Notes: generated by a model from the sequence alone, not told the origin. Positions 25,650-34,066 are shown, counted from the stretch's first letter. The stretch: DNA of 47,803 nucleotides from Draconibacterium sp. (GCA_011620585.1 WOYV01000098.1:1-47803); one strand, 5' to 3'. Made by a program: numbers and translations.

Positions 25650-26211
25650 CTAAGAGGTTGCTGCCGACGAGGCTGCCTTTCGTTTTTGTTTGTAAGGGAA
25701 AAGACGGTAATGTAAACCACCCGGTTCGATGAATGACAAAAGTATCATTTCCTCTTCCACATCGGTGCCCATCATAATTTGATGCTGTACCTCGTGTACC
25801 AATTGAAAAATTACTTTTTTATTCGGAATATATGGGTTGGTCCATCAGAAAAACAGAAAACGTTTGGGTTCCATTCTAATCAATCTTTTTTCGGTCAAAT
25901 CGTTAAGGACGGCGTTCCTGATATCTTTCATCTTAAAATAAAACCGCCCCATCCAAGTAGATATCTTGCGCGGAGAAGACAATCTGGCCTTTCGTTCGAG
26001 CATGTATCGATGAATTGGCACATCCGATTTGGGACCAGTAACGACGAACTTTTTGTTATCGAAACGTATTTTTGTGTAAATAAAATTCCATAAAAAGGTT
26101 CCCGATCAACCCACAATCAATGGCAGTATATAACCGCGAATTGATTCCACCCTTCCCGGGATAAATGGCTAAAAGATATAGTTTTTGAGAAAAAGGAATT
26201 GGCGTTTCCAT
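25650..26211 (-). pseudogene. GPP34 (Golgi phosphoprotein 3-like) family gene, broken
   Basis: The frame from ATG 26211 gives METPIPFSQKLYLLAIYPGK and LIGNLFMEFYLHKN, the N-terminal pattern of GPP34 proteins (SxxxKLYLLAL..KG...LxGxLLxEL). It then hits TAA near 26059. The next frame resumes with RFDNKKFVVTGPKSDVPIHR, passes VLNDLTEKRLIRMEPKRFLF, meets an in-frame TGA at 25845-25847, and continues with NKKVIFQLVHEVQHQIMMGTD to a TAG at 25650. So there is at least one indel in an A-rich run (about 26066-26075) and one in-frame stop. Intact members bind phosphoinositides in eukaryotes; the bacterial role is unknown. Confidence 0.7.
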
Positions 26212-26325
26212 TTTTAATTGACATTGTTTTTTCCTTACTTTAATGCCTCGGTAAACGACTGCAAAAGTTACAAAGAAACCGTATGAATCAAAAAAAATAT
26301 TACCAATTAAATACCTGATTAATAA

Positions 26326-27360
26326 ATGAAAAAAGGATTTGCAAGCGATAATAATTCGGGCGTACTGCCTGCTGTTTTTAAAGCCATGGAAGCCGCCAAC
26401 AATGGTCATGTGTTAGGTTATGGCAACGATCCCTTCACACAAAAAGCGATTTCGTTGTTTAAAGAGCGATTCGGCGAGGATACCGAAGTGTTTTTTGTTT
26501 TTAACGGAACCGGGGCGAATGTGCTTGGACTGTCGAGCATCACTCAGAGCTTTCATTCGATAATCTGTGCCGAAACCGCACATATTCAGGAAGACGAATG
26601 TGGAGCTCCCGAGAAATTCACCGGATGTAAACTCATTCCAATTGAACCTGTTCACGGAAAGATAACTCCCGAAGCGGTACTCCCGCATTTGAAAGGTTTT
26701 GAATTCGAACATCACTCACAGCCGCGGGTTATTAGCATTTCTCAGGTTACCGAAATGGGAACGGTATATAAACCGGAAGAGGTACAAGCGCTTGCCGAAC
26801 TGGCACACCGGAATGGAATGTATTTACATATGGATGGCGCACGAATTGCGAATGCTGCTGTTTCGCTGGGTCTCGATTTCAGAAAATTTACACGAGATTG
26901 CGGAGTGGACGTACTTTCGTTTGGTGGCACTAAAAACGGAATGATGATGGGAGAAGCAGTACTTTTTTTTAATCCTGAACTCTCCCGCCTGACCAAATAC
27001 ATCCGGAAACAAAGTACGCAATTGTATTCGAAAATGCGTTTTGTAGGCGCCCAGTTTGTGGCTTATTTCGAAAACGACCTTTGGAAAGAACCGGCCACGC
27101 AAGCCAATAAAATGGCAAAACTACTCGAATCGGAAGTAACAAAAATTCCGCAGATCAGAATTACTGAACCAGTGGAAGCCAATGGCATTTTTGCCGAAAT
27201 ACCGCGTAAACTGATCGAACCCTTGCAGAAAGAGTTTTTCTTTTATATCTGGAACGAACAAACTTCAGAAGTACGCTGGATGTGCTCGTTCGACACCACG
27301 GAAGAGGAAATAATGAGTTTTACAAAGCTGATAAAGAAACTCCTCTATCTAAAAACCTGA
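26326..27360 (+). CDS. Low-specificity L-threonine aldolase
   Basis: A 344-residue PLP enzyme cleaving L-threonine or allo-threonine to glycine and acetaldehyde. The N-terminus FASDNNSGVLPAVFKAM is typical. The cofactor lysine is Lys203 in LSFGGTKNGMM, and the aspartate that binds the pyridine nitrogen lies in LHMDGARIANAAVSLG near 167. The length is normal. It stands alone after the decayed GPP34 gene, which is divergent to it. The enzyme type is firm; stereospecificity is not readable. Confidence 0.92.
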   Translation: MKKGFASDNNSGVLPAVFKAMEAANNGHVLGYGNDPFTQKAISLFKERFGEDTEVFFVFNGTGANVLGLSSITQSFHSIICAETAHIQEDECGAPEKFTGCKLIPIEPVHGKITPEAVLPHLKGFEFEHHSQPRVISISQVTEMGTVYKPEEVQALAELAHRNGMYLHMDGARIANAAVSLGLDFRKFTRDCGVDVLSFGGTKNGMMMGEAVLFFNPELSRLTKYIRKQSTQLYSKMRFVGAQFVAYFENDLWKEPATQANKMAKLLESEVTKIPQIRITEPVEANGIFAEIPRKLIEPLQKEFFFYIWNEQTSEVRWMCSFDTTEEEIMSFTKLIKKLLYLKT

Positions 27361-27441
27361 TCAGGAAAAACGAGATTTGGAAATTCAGGACTTGTTGCTT
27401 ATTCATTATCTGTAACTTGTCTCCCGGAATTTGCAGAAGAT

Positions 27442-28167
27442 ATGGCTTTATTCAGATACTATCCCAGCAATCCCAAAAACCTGGACCCGGAGATGGAAAA
27501 GAAAATTTTTTTCCATAGCCTGTTGTTCCCGGCTTTATTTGTATTGGTCATCTGGATTGTTAAAATTGTCGAAATTACTTCGGGAATCAATTTGGTTTAC
27601 TTTGGCATTTTCCCGCGTAGCATTAATGGATTGGCCGGCATTTTATTTTCGCCCTTTATCCATTCCGACTTCAACCATCTCATTTCCAATTCTCTCCCAT
27701 TTTTCCTGCTGGGATTTATGCTCATCTATTTTTATCGGCGCATTTCGTATCGTATTTTTTTTATTCTTTATTTTCTTTCCGGGATAAGTGTTTGGCTGTT
27801 TGGGCGCGAAGCCTGGCACATCGGCGCCAGCGGAGTAGTTTATGCCATGGCAGCCTTTCATTTTGTTAGCGGAATTATTCGTTCGGATGTGCGTTTGCTA
27901 ACCTTTTCGGTTGTTGTGGTTTTTCTTTACGGTGGGTTAGTTTGGGGGCTGCTGCCCATTAGGCCCGAAATATCGTGGGAAGGACATTTATCGGGAGCAA
28001 TTGCTGGAGTAATTTTGGCTCTATACTACAGAAAATACATTATCCGTCGCGAAAAATTCGATTGGGAATATGAAATAGAAGAAGATGATGAAGAATCGCC
28101 TGAGATAAATACAAAATATAAAACCGAGGAAGATAATACTCAAAACGACGAAGTTGAAAAAGAATAA
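27442..28167 (+). CDS. Rhomboid-family intramembrane serine protease
   Basis: A 241-residue membrane protein with about six transmembrane segments. The oxyanion region HSDFNHLISNSLPFF precedes the catalytic serine Ser130 in GASGVVYAM, and the catalytic histidine is His182 in WEGHLSGAIAG. These three elements are the full rhomboid signature, so the protease should be active. The C-terminal 45 residues are cytosolic and very acidic (EIEEDDEESPEINTKY). It cleaves membrane-embedded substrates that cannot be predicted here. It lies between threonine aldolase and nusB on the same strand. Confidence 0.93.
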   Translation: MALFRYYPSNPKNLDPEMEKKIFFHSLLFPALFVLVIWIVKIVEITSGINLVYFGIFPRSINGLAGILFSPFIHSDFNHLISNSLPFFLLGFMLIYFYRRISYRIFFILYFLSGISVWLFGREAWHIGASGVVYAMAAFHFVSGIIRSDVRLLTFSVVVVFLYGGLVWGLLPIRPEISWEGHLSGAIAGVILALYYRKYIIRREKFDWEYEIEEDDEESPEINTKYKTEEDNTQNDEVEKE

Positions 28168-28260
28168 AACCAAGTTTTTGGAATGCGTTTATTATTTCTC
28201 TTCACATTATTTTTAACTTCAGGCGATAGCACTATCTTATATGAGTTCCAAAAAAAGGTG

Positions 28261-28268
28261 TAAATTTG
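28261..28268 (+). promoter_or_regulatory. -7 promoter box of the nusB operon
   Basis: TAAATTTG matches TAnnTTTG and lies 25 bases upstream of the nusB ATG at 28294. No clear TTTG -33 box is present. Confidence 0.55.
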
Positions 28269-28293
28269 CGCCATATTTACGAAGTTCATTAGA

Positions 28294-29241
28294 ATGATTA
28301 GCAGAAGGATTATCCGCACCAAGGTGTTACAAGTATTGTACGCCTACTATTCGTCAGAAGAAAAGTCGCTTAATAAAACCGAAAAAGAGCTTTTCTTTTG
28401 CATTCACAAAGCCTACGATCTTTACCATTACCTGTTCGCGCTGGTAATCGAGATTGCGGATTACGCCGAAGGCCGCATCGAAATCAAAAAAAACAAACAT
28501 CAGCCAACTTACGAAGACCTGCATCCGAATACTAAATTCATTACAAACCAGGTAATCGAACAACTTCGCCAGAACAAGCAGTTGAATACGTATATCGGCC
28601 AGAAAAAACTTTCGTGGAAAGAAAATCCCGAGCTGATCAAGGAACTTTATTTGCTGATGACTGAATCGGAAGCTTACGAAGGTTATATGAACGATCCTGT
28701 CCGTTCGTATCTCGATGACCGTAAATTTATCGAACGCCTGTTCAACAAAGTGATCCTCGTTTCTGAAGACCTGTATGTTGTGCTCGAAGAAATGAGCATT
28801 TACTGGAACGACGATGTGGATTTTGTGATCTCGATGATTACAAAAACACTAAAACGGTTTAACGAACATTCTGGTGCCGATCAGGGTTTAATGCCGATGT
28901 TTAAAGACCAGGAAGACAAGGACTTTACAAAAGATTTGCTTCGCCTAACCATCATTAACCAGGATGAATTGCGGGAATTGATCAAAGTACATTCAAAAAA
29001 CTGGGATGTTGAACGCATCGCATTTATGGATATCCTGATTATGCAACTTGCCATCACCGAATTTTTGTATTTTCCTACCATTCCAACAAAAGTTTCGCTT
29101 AACGAATACATCGAACTTTCGAAATTTTACAGTACCGATAAAAGCCGGAATTTTATCAACGGCATACTCGATAAAACATTGAAAGATTTGAAAACCACTG
29201 AAAAGATAAACAAAGCAGGTCGCGGGTTAATTGGGGAATAA
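28294..29241 (+). CDS. nusB: Transcription antitermination factor NusB (long Bacteroidota form)
   Basis: A 315-residue protein, about twice the length of E. coli NusB. The N-terminus RRIIRTKVLQVLYAYYSSEE matches the family start. The canonical helical core is at the C-terminal end (WDVERIAFMDILIMQLAITE, FPTIPTKVSLNEYIELSKFYS, then FINGILDKTLKDL). The central 150 residues are the insertion seen in Bacteroidota homologues. It binds boxA RNA with NusE in rRNA antitermination. The stop and the next gene's start overlap in TAATG, suggesting translational coupling to the DUF1573 lipoprotein. Confidence 0.93.
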   Translation: MISRRIIRTKVLQVLYAYYSSEEKSLNKTEKELFFCIHKAYDLYHYLFALVIEIADYAEGRIEIKKNKHQPTYEDLHPNTKFITNQVIEQLRQNKQLNTYIGQKKLSWKENPELIKELYLLMTESEAYEGYMNDPVRSYLDDRKFIERLFNKVILVSEDLYVVLEEMSIYWNDDVDFVISMITKTLKRFNEHSGADQGLMPMFKDQEDKDFTKDLLRLTIINQDELRELIKVHSKNWDVERIAFMDILIMQLAITEFLYFPTIPTKVSLNEYIELSKFYSTDKSRNFINGILDKTLKDLKTTEKINKAGRGLIGE

Positions 29242-29666
29242 TGAGCAAGTTATTGGGTTCAATAGCCATACTGTTTTTGATATCCTGCACGGGCAATACC
29301 GGACGAAATCGAACAGAAACGACAGAAAAACTTGCGAATACTACCATTGAATTCACAGAATACTCACACAATTTTGGAACATTACACGCCGGTGAGATAG
29401 TGCTTTTCACTTTCGAATTTACCAATACCGGAAACTCTGATTTTCGGATCGGAGATGTAGATTGTGCTTGCGGATGCGTGGTCACACGATACATAAATGA
29501 AACCGTTAAACCGGGAGAAAAAGGGTGGGTTGAGGTTGAATTTGATTCTTCAGGGCTTGCCGGAAGAGAATATAAATCGATTGATATATATGGAAATATC
29601 GATGAATTAAAACATTTAGCTATTTTTGCGCAGGTAGAGAACGAATTACTCGATATTAAATATTAA
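29241..29666 (+). CDS. DUF1573 lipoprotein
   Basis: A 141-residue lipoprotein with signal peptide and lipobox LFLISC (Cys16). The mature part is one immunoglobulin-like DUF1573 domain: IEFTEYSHNFGTLHAGEIV, FEFTNTGNSDFRIGDVDCAC, GWVEVEFDSSGLAGREYKS. The CACGC cysteine cluster is common in this family. The function is unknown. The gene overlaps the nusB stop by one base and precedes yajC by 12 bases, a gene order seen often in Bacteroidota, so it is probably part of that operon. Confidence 0.9.
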   Translation: MSKLLGSIAILFLISCTGNTGRNRTETTEKLANTTIEFTEYSHNFGTLHAGEIVLFTFEFTNTGNSDFRIGDVDCACGCVVTRYINETVKPGEKGWVEVEFDSSGLAGREYKSIDIYGNIDELKHLAIFAQVENELLDIKY

Positions 29667-29678
29667 AAATTAAAAATC

Positions 29679-30002
29679 ATGTTGAATAGTATTTTATTAA
29701 TGATGCAACCTGCCGAAGGTGCCGAAGCCAACCCACTGATGAGTTTTCTTCCTCTTTTGCTGATCATTGTAGTGTTCTACTTTTTTATGATCCGCCCGCA
29801 GGTAAAACGCCAAAAAGAAACCCGTAAATTCCGTGAAAGTCTTGCAAAAGGCGATAAAGTGGTAACTACCGGAGGAATATATGGAAAGATTTCGGAAGTT
29901 AAAGACACATACATTGTATTGGAAATTGCCAAAGATGTGCTGATCAAAGTCGATAAAAACGGCATTGTGAAAGACATGAGCGACGTTCAGCCACAAAAAT
30001 AA
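29679..30002 (+). CDS. yajC: Preprotein translocase subunit YajC
   Basis: A 107-residue protein with one transmembrane helix (about 24-42, FLPLLLIIVVFYFFMIRP). The conserved cytosolic part follows: RPQVKRQKETRKFRESLAKGDKVVTTGGIYGKI. It associates with the SecDF-YidC translocon in the inner membrane. It is the third gene of the nusB operon and its stop is directly followed by a long inverted-repeat element. Confidence 0.95.
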   Translation: MLNSILLMMQPAEGAEANPLMSFLPLLLIIVVFYFFMIRPQVKRQKETRKFRESLAKGDKVVTTGGIYGKISEVKDTYIVLEIAKDVLIKVDKNGIVKDMSDVQPQK

Positions 30003-30003
30003 C

Positions 30004-30114
30004 AGCCGCTCCTAACCTCCCCTGGGGGATTTTAACAGAAAGGAGTGAAAAATTTAAATTTTTCACTCCTTTCTGTCTTTCTACACCTCCTCTTTGGGGA
30101 GGCCGGGAGGGGCT
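30004..30114. repeat. Nested inverted-repeat (MITE/REP-like) element filling the yajC-ychF gap
   Basis: An imperfect outer inverted repeat (left AGCCGCTCCTAACCTCCCC at 30004-30022; right end complementary to AGCCCCTCCCGGCCTCCCC, 30096-30114) encloses a perfect 42-nt palindrome at 30035-30076. The palindrome arms are 21 nt with no loop (ACAGAAAGGAGTGAAAAATTT and its complement). The element reaches to within 2-3 bases of both convergent stop codons. GC-rich CCTCCCC-type repeats recur in Bacteroidota genomes. Here it can also act as a terminator for both genes. Confidence 0.8.
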
Positions 30115-30116
30115 TC

Positions 30117-31217
30117 CTACACGTTAAACCGGAAGTGCATAATATCGCCATCCTGCACCACATATTCTTTTCCTTCGATAGCCATTTTACCCGCCTCTTT
30201 ACAGGCGTTTTCTGACCCCAGGGTAATGTAGTCGGTGTATTTGATCACTTCGGCCCGGATAAAGCCTTTCTCAAAATCGGAGTGAATTATGCCAGCAGCC
30301 TGCGGGGCCTTGCACCCTTTTCTAAAAGTCCAGGCACGCACTTCTTTTTCGCCTGCGGTGAAATAGGTTTCCAGGTGGAGCAGCTTGTAAGCCGTTTTGA
30401 TCAACTTGCTCACACCCGATTCGCTTAGTCCGAGATCATCCAAGAACATCTGACGTTCTTCGTAATCTTCCAACTCCGCAATATCGGCTTCAGTGGCAGC
30501 TGCGATCATCAGCATTTCTGCACTCTCGTCTTTTATCGCCTCTTTCACAGCATCGACGTATGCATTGCCTTTTAACACCGAAGCCTCATCGACGTTACAA
30601 ACGTATAAAACAGGTTTGTTTGTAAGCAATTGCAGACCCTTTACGGTCAATGCATCCAAAGGATCCACCTCGATTGTTCGTGCCGATTTTCCCTGTATTA
30701 ATACTTCGCGGTAAGCCGAAAGAATCCGGTACATACGTTTGGCCTCCAGATCGTTGCCTGCTTTGGCTTGTTTTTCTACTTTGGTAATCCGGCTTTCAAC
30801 CGTTTCAAGGTCTTTTAACTGTAACTCGATATCTATCGTTTCTTTGTCGCGCACCGGGTCGATGGTGGTATCAACGTGTGTAATATTATCATGATCAAAA
30901 CAACGCAACACATGAATAATTGCATCAGTTTCGCGAATGTTTGCCAAAAACTTGTTTCCCAGTCCTTCGCCTTTACTTGCCCCACGAACCAAACCGGCTA
31001 TGTCAACAATCTCCACAGTAGTTGGTACTACTCGTTGAGGTCTCACCAGCGATTCCAATTTGCTTAGTCGCTCGTCGGGAACTGTAATAACCCCCACATT
31101 GGGTTCGATTGTACAAAAAGGAAAATTTGCCGACTGCGCTTTTGCACTCGACAAACAGTTAAAGAGCGTTGATTTTCCCACATTCGGCAAACCAACTATT
31201 CCACATTTTAAAGCCAT
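30117..31217 (-). CDS. ychF: Redox-regulated ATPase YchF (Obg-like)
   Basis: A 366-residue universal P-loop protein. G1 is GLPNVGKSTLFN at residues 8-19, and the switch region is PTTVEIVDIAGLVRGASKGEGLG near 66. The G4-like motif is the altered NVDE, which makes this GTPase-fold protein prefer ATP. The C-terminal TGS domain contains the family sequence RAWTFRKGCKAPQAAGIIHSDFEKGFIRAEVI. It interacts with ribosomes and stress pathways. A -7-like box TACCTTTG lies on the minus strand at 31249-31242, about 25 bases upstream of the ATG. Confidence 0.96.
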   Translation of the reverse strand: MALKCGIVGLPNVGKSTLFNCLSSAKAQSANFPFCTIEPNVGVITVPDERLSKLESLVRPQRVVPTTVEIVDIAGLVRGASKGEGLGNKFLANIRETDAIIHVLRCFDHDNITHVDTTIDPVRDKETIDIELQLKDLETVESRITKVEKQAKAGNDLEAKRMYRILSAYREVLIQGKSARTIEVDPLDALTVKGLQLLTNKPVLYVCNVDEASVLKGNAYVDAVKEAIKDESAEMLMIAAATEADIAELEDYEERQMFLDDLGLSESGVSKLIKTAYKLLHLETYFTAGEKEVRAWTFRKGCKAPQAAGIIHSDFEKGFIRAEVIKYTDYITLGSENACKEAGKMAIEGKEYVVQDGDIMHFRFNV

Positions 31218-31380
31218 TTTACTTTTTTAATTTTTGCGCTGCAAAGGTAGTCTTTTTTTGCATGTTTTAATGGGAAGAAACATAACGGCCAAGCCTCCGT
31301 AAGGCTTGTTTGTTACATATTTAAAAAATCCATTGTTTTAATGTTCTCATTGATTACATTTGCTGAAACTGAGCGAACTT

Positions 31381-32130
31381 ATGATACTAAAAAACATTTC
31401 TGTGGACTGTGTTATTTTTGGTTTCGATGGAGAAAAACTAAACGTTTTACTTTGGCAGGCAGAGCCGGAAATTCTTGAAAATTTTTTGACTACTAAGGAA
31501 GAATACGAAGAAATAAAGTTTCTTTTCGAGAAAAACCCGGCGTTAAACAAGTCGGATGATTTCTGGGGTTTGATTGGAACCCACCTTCCTACTGAAGAAG
31601 ATTTGGATGGATATGCAAAGAAGATTTTACAGATTACCACCGGGCTCGATGAAGTTTATTTAACCCAGGTACACACTTTCGGGGCTACTAAAAGAGTTCC
31701 ACATTACCGTGTTCTCACCATTGCATATTATGCACTTATAAATCCAGCTTATCACGATATGAAATTATCGCCGTTGGCTAAATCGGTAAAATGGTTTGAA
31801 ATTAATAAACTGCCTAAATTATTGTTCGACCACATCGACATAATTAATGAAGCCTTGAGTACTTTACGCGAACAGGTAAAATATCACCCGGTTGGATTCC
31901 ACCTGTTACCCGATAAATTTACTCTTACCGAGTTGCAAACCTTGTACGAAGTAATACTCGGAGACAAGCTGGATACAAGGAATTTCAGAAAGAAAATTCT
32001 AAAAATGCGCCTGCTGGTTGATACTATGGAAAAACAAACTAATGTTGCACACCGGGCAGCCAAATTGTACACTTTCGATATGAAAATTTACAATCGGTTG
32101 ACCCAGGAAGGATTGAATTTTAGTATTTGA
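31381..32130 (+). CDS. Nudix-fold transcriptional regulator (NrtR/AraR-like)
   Basis: A 249-residue protein with an N-terminal Nudix-fold domain (ILKNISVDCVIFGFDGEKLNVLL) and a C-terminal winged helix (KFTLTELQTLYEVILGDKLDTRNFRKKIL). The Nudix box is degenerate: the usual REUxEE core is replaced by around GYAKKILQITTG, so hydrolysis is unlikely and ligand sensing is the expected role. Relatives in Bacteroidota regulate sugar or NAD metabolism. ATG 31381 is chosen over an upstream TTG at 31360. No metabolic operon lies next to it, so its target cannot be read from context. Confidence 0.87.
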   Translation: MILKNISVDCVIFGFDGEKLNVLLWQAEPEILENFLTTKEEYEEIKFLFEKNPALNKSDDFWGLIGTHLPTEEDLDGYAKKILQITTGLDEVYLTQVHTFGATKRVPHYRVLTIAYYALINPAYHDMKLSPLAKSVKWFEINKLPKLLFDHIDIINEALSTLREQVKYHPVGFHLLPDKFTLTELQTLYEVILGDKLDTRNFRKKILKMRLLVDTMEKQTNVAHRAAKLYTFDMKIYNRLTQEGLNFSI

Positions 32131-32181
32131 CCGGAGATTAAACCTTTACCGGCAAACATTGTCTTATTCAAAATTCTTTTC

Positions 32182-32730
32182 ATGCCGGAAACGGATCAGA
32201 AAATAATAGCTGACCTTAAAGATGCAGGCAAACGTGACCTTGCCTTTCACGTCCTGGTAAAAACTTACCAGGAACGTTTGTACTGGCATATCCGGAAAAT
32301 GGCGATGAACCACGACGATGCAGATGATATTCTTCAGAATACTTTTATGAAAGTTTGGCGAAGTATTGATAGTTTCAGGGAAGAATCGAGTCTTTACACC
32401 TGGCTTTATCGAATTGCCACAAACGAATCGATCACCTTTTTAAACTCGAAAAAGAAAAAAAATCTAATGTCGTTAAATGAAGACAACGAATACCTGATGG
32501 ATAACCTGATGTCGGATCCGTATTTTGATGGCGATGAAATTCAGATAAAACTTCAAAAAGCGATCTTGCGTTTACCCGAAAAACAACGTATTGTTTTTAA
32601 CCTCAGATATTATGAGGAAATGAAATATGAAGAGATGGCAAAAGTGCTCGAAACCTCGGTGGGCGCGCTGAAAGCTTCGTTTCACCATGCAGCAAAAAAA
32701 GTGGAAAAGTACATTCGGAACACTGATTAA
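32182..32730 (+). CDS. ECF-type RNA polymerase sigma factor
   Basis: A 182-residue sigma-70 protein. Region 2 (about 25-95) has NHDDADDILQNTFMKVWRSI and LYTWLYRIATNESITFLNSKKKK. Region 4 (about 120-175) has LPEKQRIVFNLRYYEEMKYEEMAKVLETSVGALKASFHHA. It is distinct from the sigma factor at 3836-4405. It is followed by a membrane-spanning putative anti-sigma factor and a periplasmic CpxP-like protein on the same strand, the usual layout of an envelope-stress regulon. Confidence 0.94.
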   Translation: MPETDQKIIADLKDAGKRDLAFHVLVKTYQERLYWHIRKMAMNHDDADDILQNTFMKVWRSIDSFREESSLYTWLYRIATNESITFLNSKKKKNLMSLNEDNEYLMDNLMSDPYFDGDEIQIKLQKAILRLPEKQRIVFNLRYYEEMKYEEMAKVLETSVGALKASFHHAAKKVEKYIRNTD

Positions 32731-32785
32731 ATTATTTGTGTTAAACCTTTTGAAAAATATATAGTCAATATTAAAAATTGGGAAA

Positions 32786-33232
32786 ATGGATGAGTTGAAA
32801 AATATCGCACCGGAATTGTCGAAACTGGAAAAAGTGAATCCCTTCAGGACTCCCGATCAGTACTTCGATGATTTTTCTGCCCGCCTGCAAATGCGCATCG
32901 AGGCAGAGAAACAAACCGTTGTTCCCCAAAAAAACCGGTTTATTCAATTTCTGAAACCTGCACTTGGGTTGGCAGCGAGTTTTGCACTAATTTTTTTACT
33001 GGTTTATGTTCCGTTAAAAACATTTATGCCCGGCCAGGAAAATACCGTCGCAGAAGTTACTGAAACTGAAGATTTAAATTTGATGAACGTGATCGAACAT
33101 CTCGATGAATCATCCTTCATTTCTTTGCTTAATGGCAGTGATTACAACACTGACTTTACCGAAGAAGACCTCACATTGTACGTTAGTGCAAATTTTAACG
33201 ATTACGAGATTTTTGAAAACCTGGATAATTAA
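32786..33232 (+). CDS. Putative membrane anti-sigma factor
   Basis: A 148-residue protein with a cytosolic N-terminus (about 1-55, with the motif NPFRTPDQYFDDFSARL common in Bacteroidota sigma-associated proteins), one transmembrane helix (about 58-78, GLAASFALIFLLVYVPL) and an acidic outer part. There is no recognisable zinc anti-sigma motif. Assignment as anti-sigma factor rests on topology and position 55 bases after the ECF sigma gene. The gene downstream starts 7 bases after its stop. Confidence 0.8.
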   Translation: MDELKNIAPELSKLEKVNPFRTPDQYFDDFSARLQMRIEAEKQTVVPQKNRFIQFLKPALGLAASFALIFLLVYVPLKTFMPGQENTVAEVTETEDLNLMNVIEHLDESSFISLLNGSDYNTDFTEEDLTLYVSANFNDYEIFENLDN

Positions 33233-33239
33233 TCGAATC

Positions 33240-33716
33240 ATGAAAAAAATAATCTTTCTTCTAACCATCACCGCATTTTTTATTAACCCTTCGCTGGTTT
33301 TGGCACAAAACGATGATAAAGCGCACCAGGACAGGTGGGAAAAATATCGTTCCGAAAAAGTAGCGTTTCTTACCAACAAACTTGATCTTTCGTCCAGCGA
33401 AGCCCAAAAGTTTTGGCCGGTTTACAACGAAATGGATAAAGAAAGATCTGAAGTTCAACGAGACAGACGTGAATTGGACCGCCAAGTGCGTGAAGCCACC
33501 GAAAAACTCTCCGACGCTGAGATTACAAAACTTACCCGAGCTTATGCCAGCAACGCCGAAAAAGAAGGCTCACTTGCAACAAAATATAACGAAGAATTTC
33601 TAAAAATACTTTCACCACAGAAAGTATTGAAGTTGTACAAAGCCGAAAACGAATTCAGAATGTACATGTTTAGAAAGTATCGTGACAATCAGCGAAGACA
33701 GGATGAGGGAGAATAA
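33240..33716 (+). CDS. Periplasmic CpxP/Spy-like helical protein
   Basis: A 158-residue protein. The start at 33240 is chosen over an in-frame upstream ATG that would lie inside the previous gene, because it gives a signal peptide (1-22, ending LVLAQ). The mature part is highly charged and helical: RWEKYRSEKVAFLTNKLDLS, SSEAQKFWPVYNEMDKERSE and KILSPQKVLKLYKAENEFR. The LTxxLxLS...QKFWPVYNE pattern resembles Spy/CpxP chaperone-like sensors. It is likely the third gene of the ECF sigma operon, in which it could sense envelope stress. The function is inferred. Confidence 0.87.
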   Translation: MKKIIFLLTITAFFINPSLVLAQNDDKAHQDRWEKYRSEKVAFLTNKLDLSSSEAQKFWPVYNEMDKERSEVQRDRRELDRQVREATEKLSDAEITKLTRAYASNAEKEGSLATKYNEEFLKILSPQKVLKLYKAENEFRMYMFRKYRDNQRRQDEGE

Positions 33717-33733
33717 TATTGAAAACGGGAAAT

Positions 33734-33765
33734 AAAAAAGACAGATCGTTTGACCTGTCTTTTTT
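33734..33765. terminator. Bidirectional terminator
   Basis: AAAAAAGACAG (33734-33744) is complementary to CTGTCTTTTTT (33755-33765) around a 10-nt loop. It lies between two convergent genes and supplies a T run on both strands. Confidence 0.8.
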
Positions 33766-33775
33766 ATTGTAATAT

Positions 33776-34066
33776 TTACAACGCTTTAAACCAATCCTGA
33801 AATAATTTTCCAACCCAGGGAATTTCTTTTTGTTCTCCGTTGATCGCTCCGATTAAACTAATAATCCAGAAAATAAAAATTATGATATTAGCAATCCATC
33901 CTATTACTGGAATAAACCACAGTATTATACTAAGTAAAAACAATCCCAGAAGTTGTCTAAGATAGAAACTTGTAAGTTCATCTTTTTCACTTGAATTCAG
34001 AATTAAGGCAATCACCCAGCCAATCCAATAAATATGCGCAACAATCGCTTTAGTTTTTCCATTCAT
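33776..34066 (-). CDS. Small integral membrane protein (DUF4870-like)
   Basis: A 96-residue protein with three predicted membrane helices (about 8-22, 38-53 and 57-74). The order KAIVAHIYWIGWVIALIL, SFYLRQLLGLFLLSIILW and the IGWIANIIIFIFWIISLIGA helix matches small DUF4870-type proteins. The C-terminal tail EIPWVGKLFQDWFK is amphipathic. The function is unknown. It is monocistronic, facing a bidirectional terminator. Confidence 0.82.
   Translation of the reverse strand: MNGKTKAIVAHIYWIGWVIALILNSSEKDELTSFYLRQLLGLFLLSIILWFIPVIGWIANIIIFIFWIISLIGAINGEQKEIPWVGKLFQDWFKAL

Noticed and set aside
25640-26320. A long non-coding RNA region between the peroxidase and aldolase genes.
   Set aside because: The minus strand carries clear GPP34 protein features through most of it, so decay of a coding gene is the simpler reading.
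26056-26409. 117-codon minus-strand frame overlapping the threonine aldolase start.
   Set aside because: Only the last 50 codons (from ATG 26211) look like protein, the GPP34 N-terminus; the upstream part is antisense to the aldolase gene and its leader.
30004-30114. A CRISPR repeat or rRNA-type structure.
   Set aside because: There is one unit only with no spacer series; the symmetry is that of an inverted repeat.
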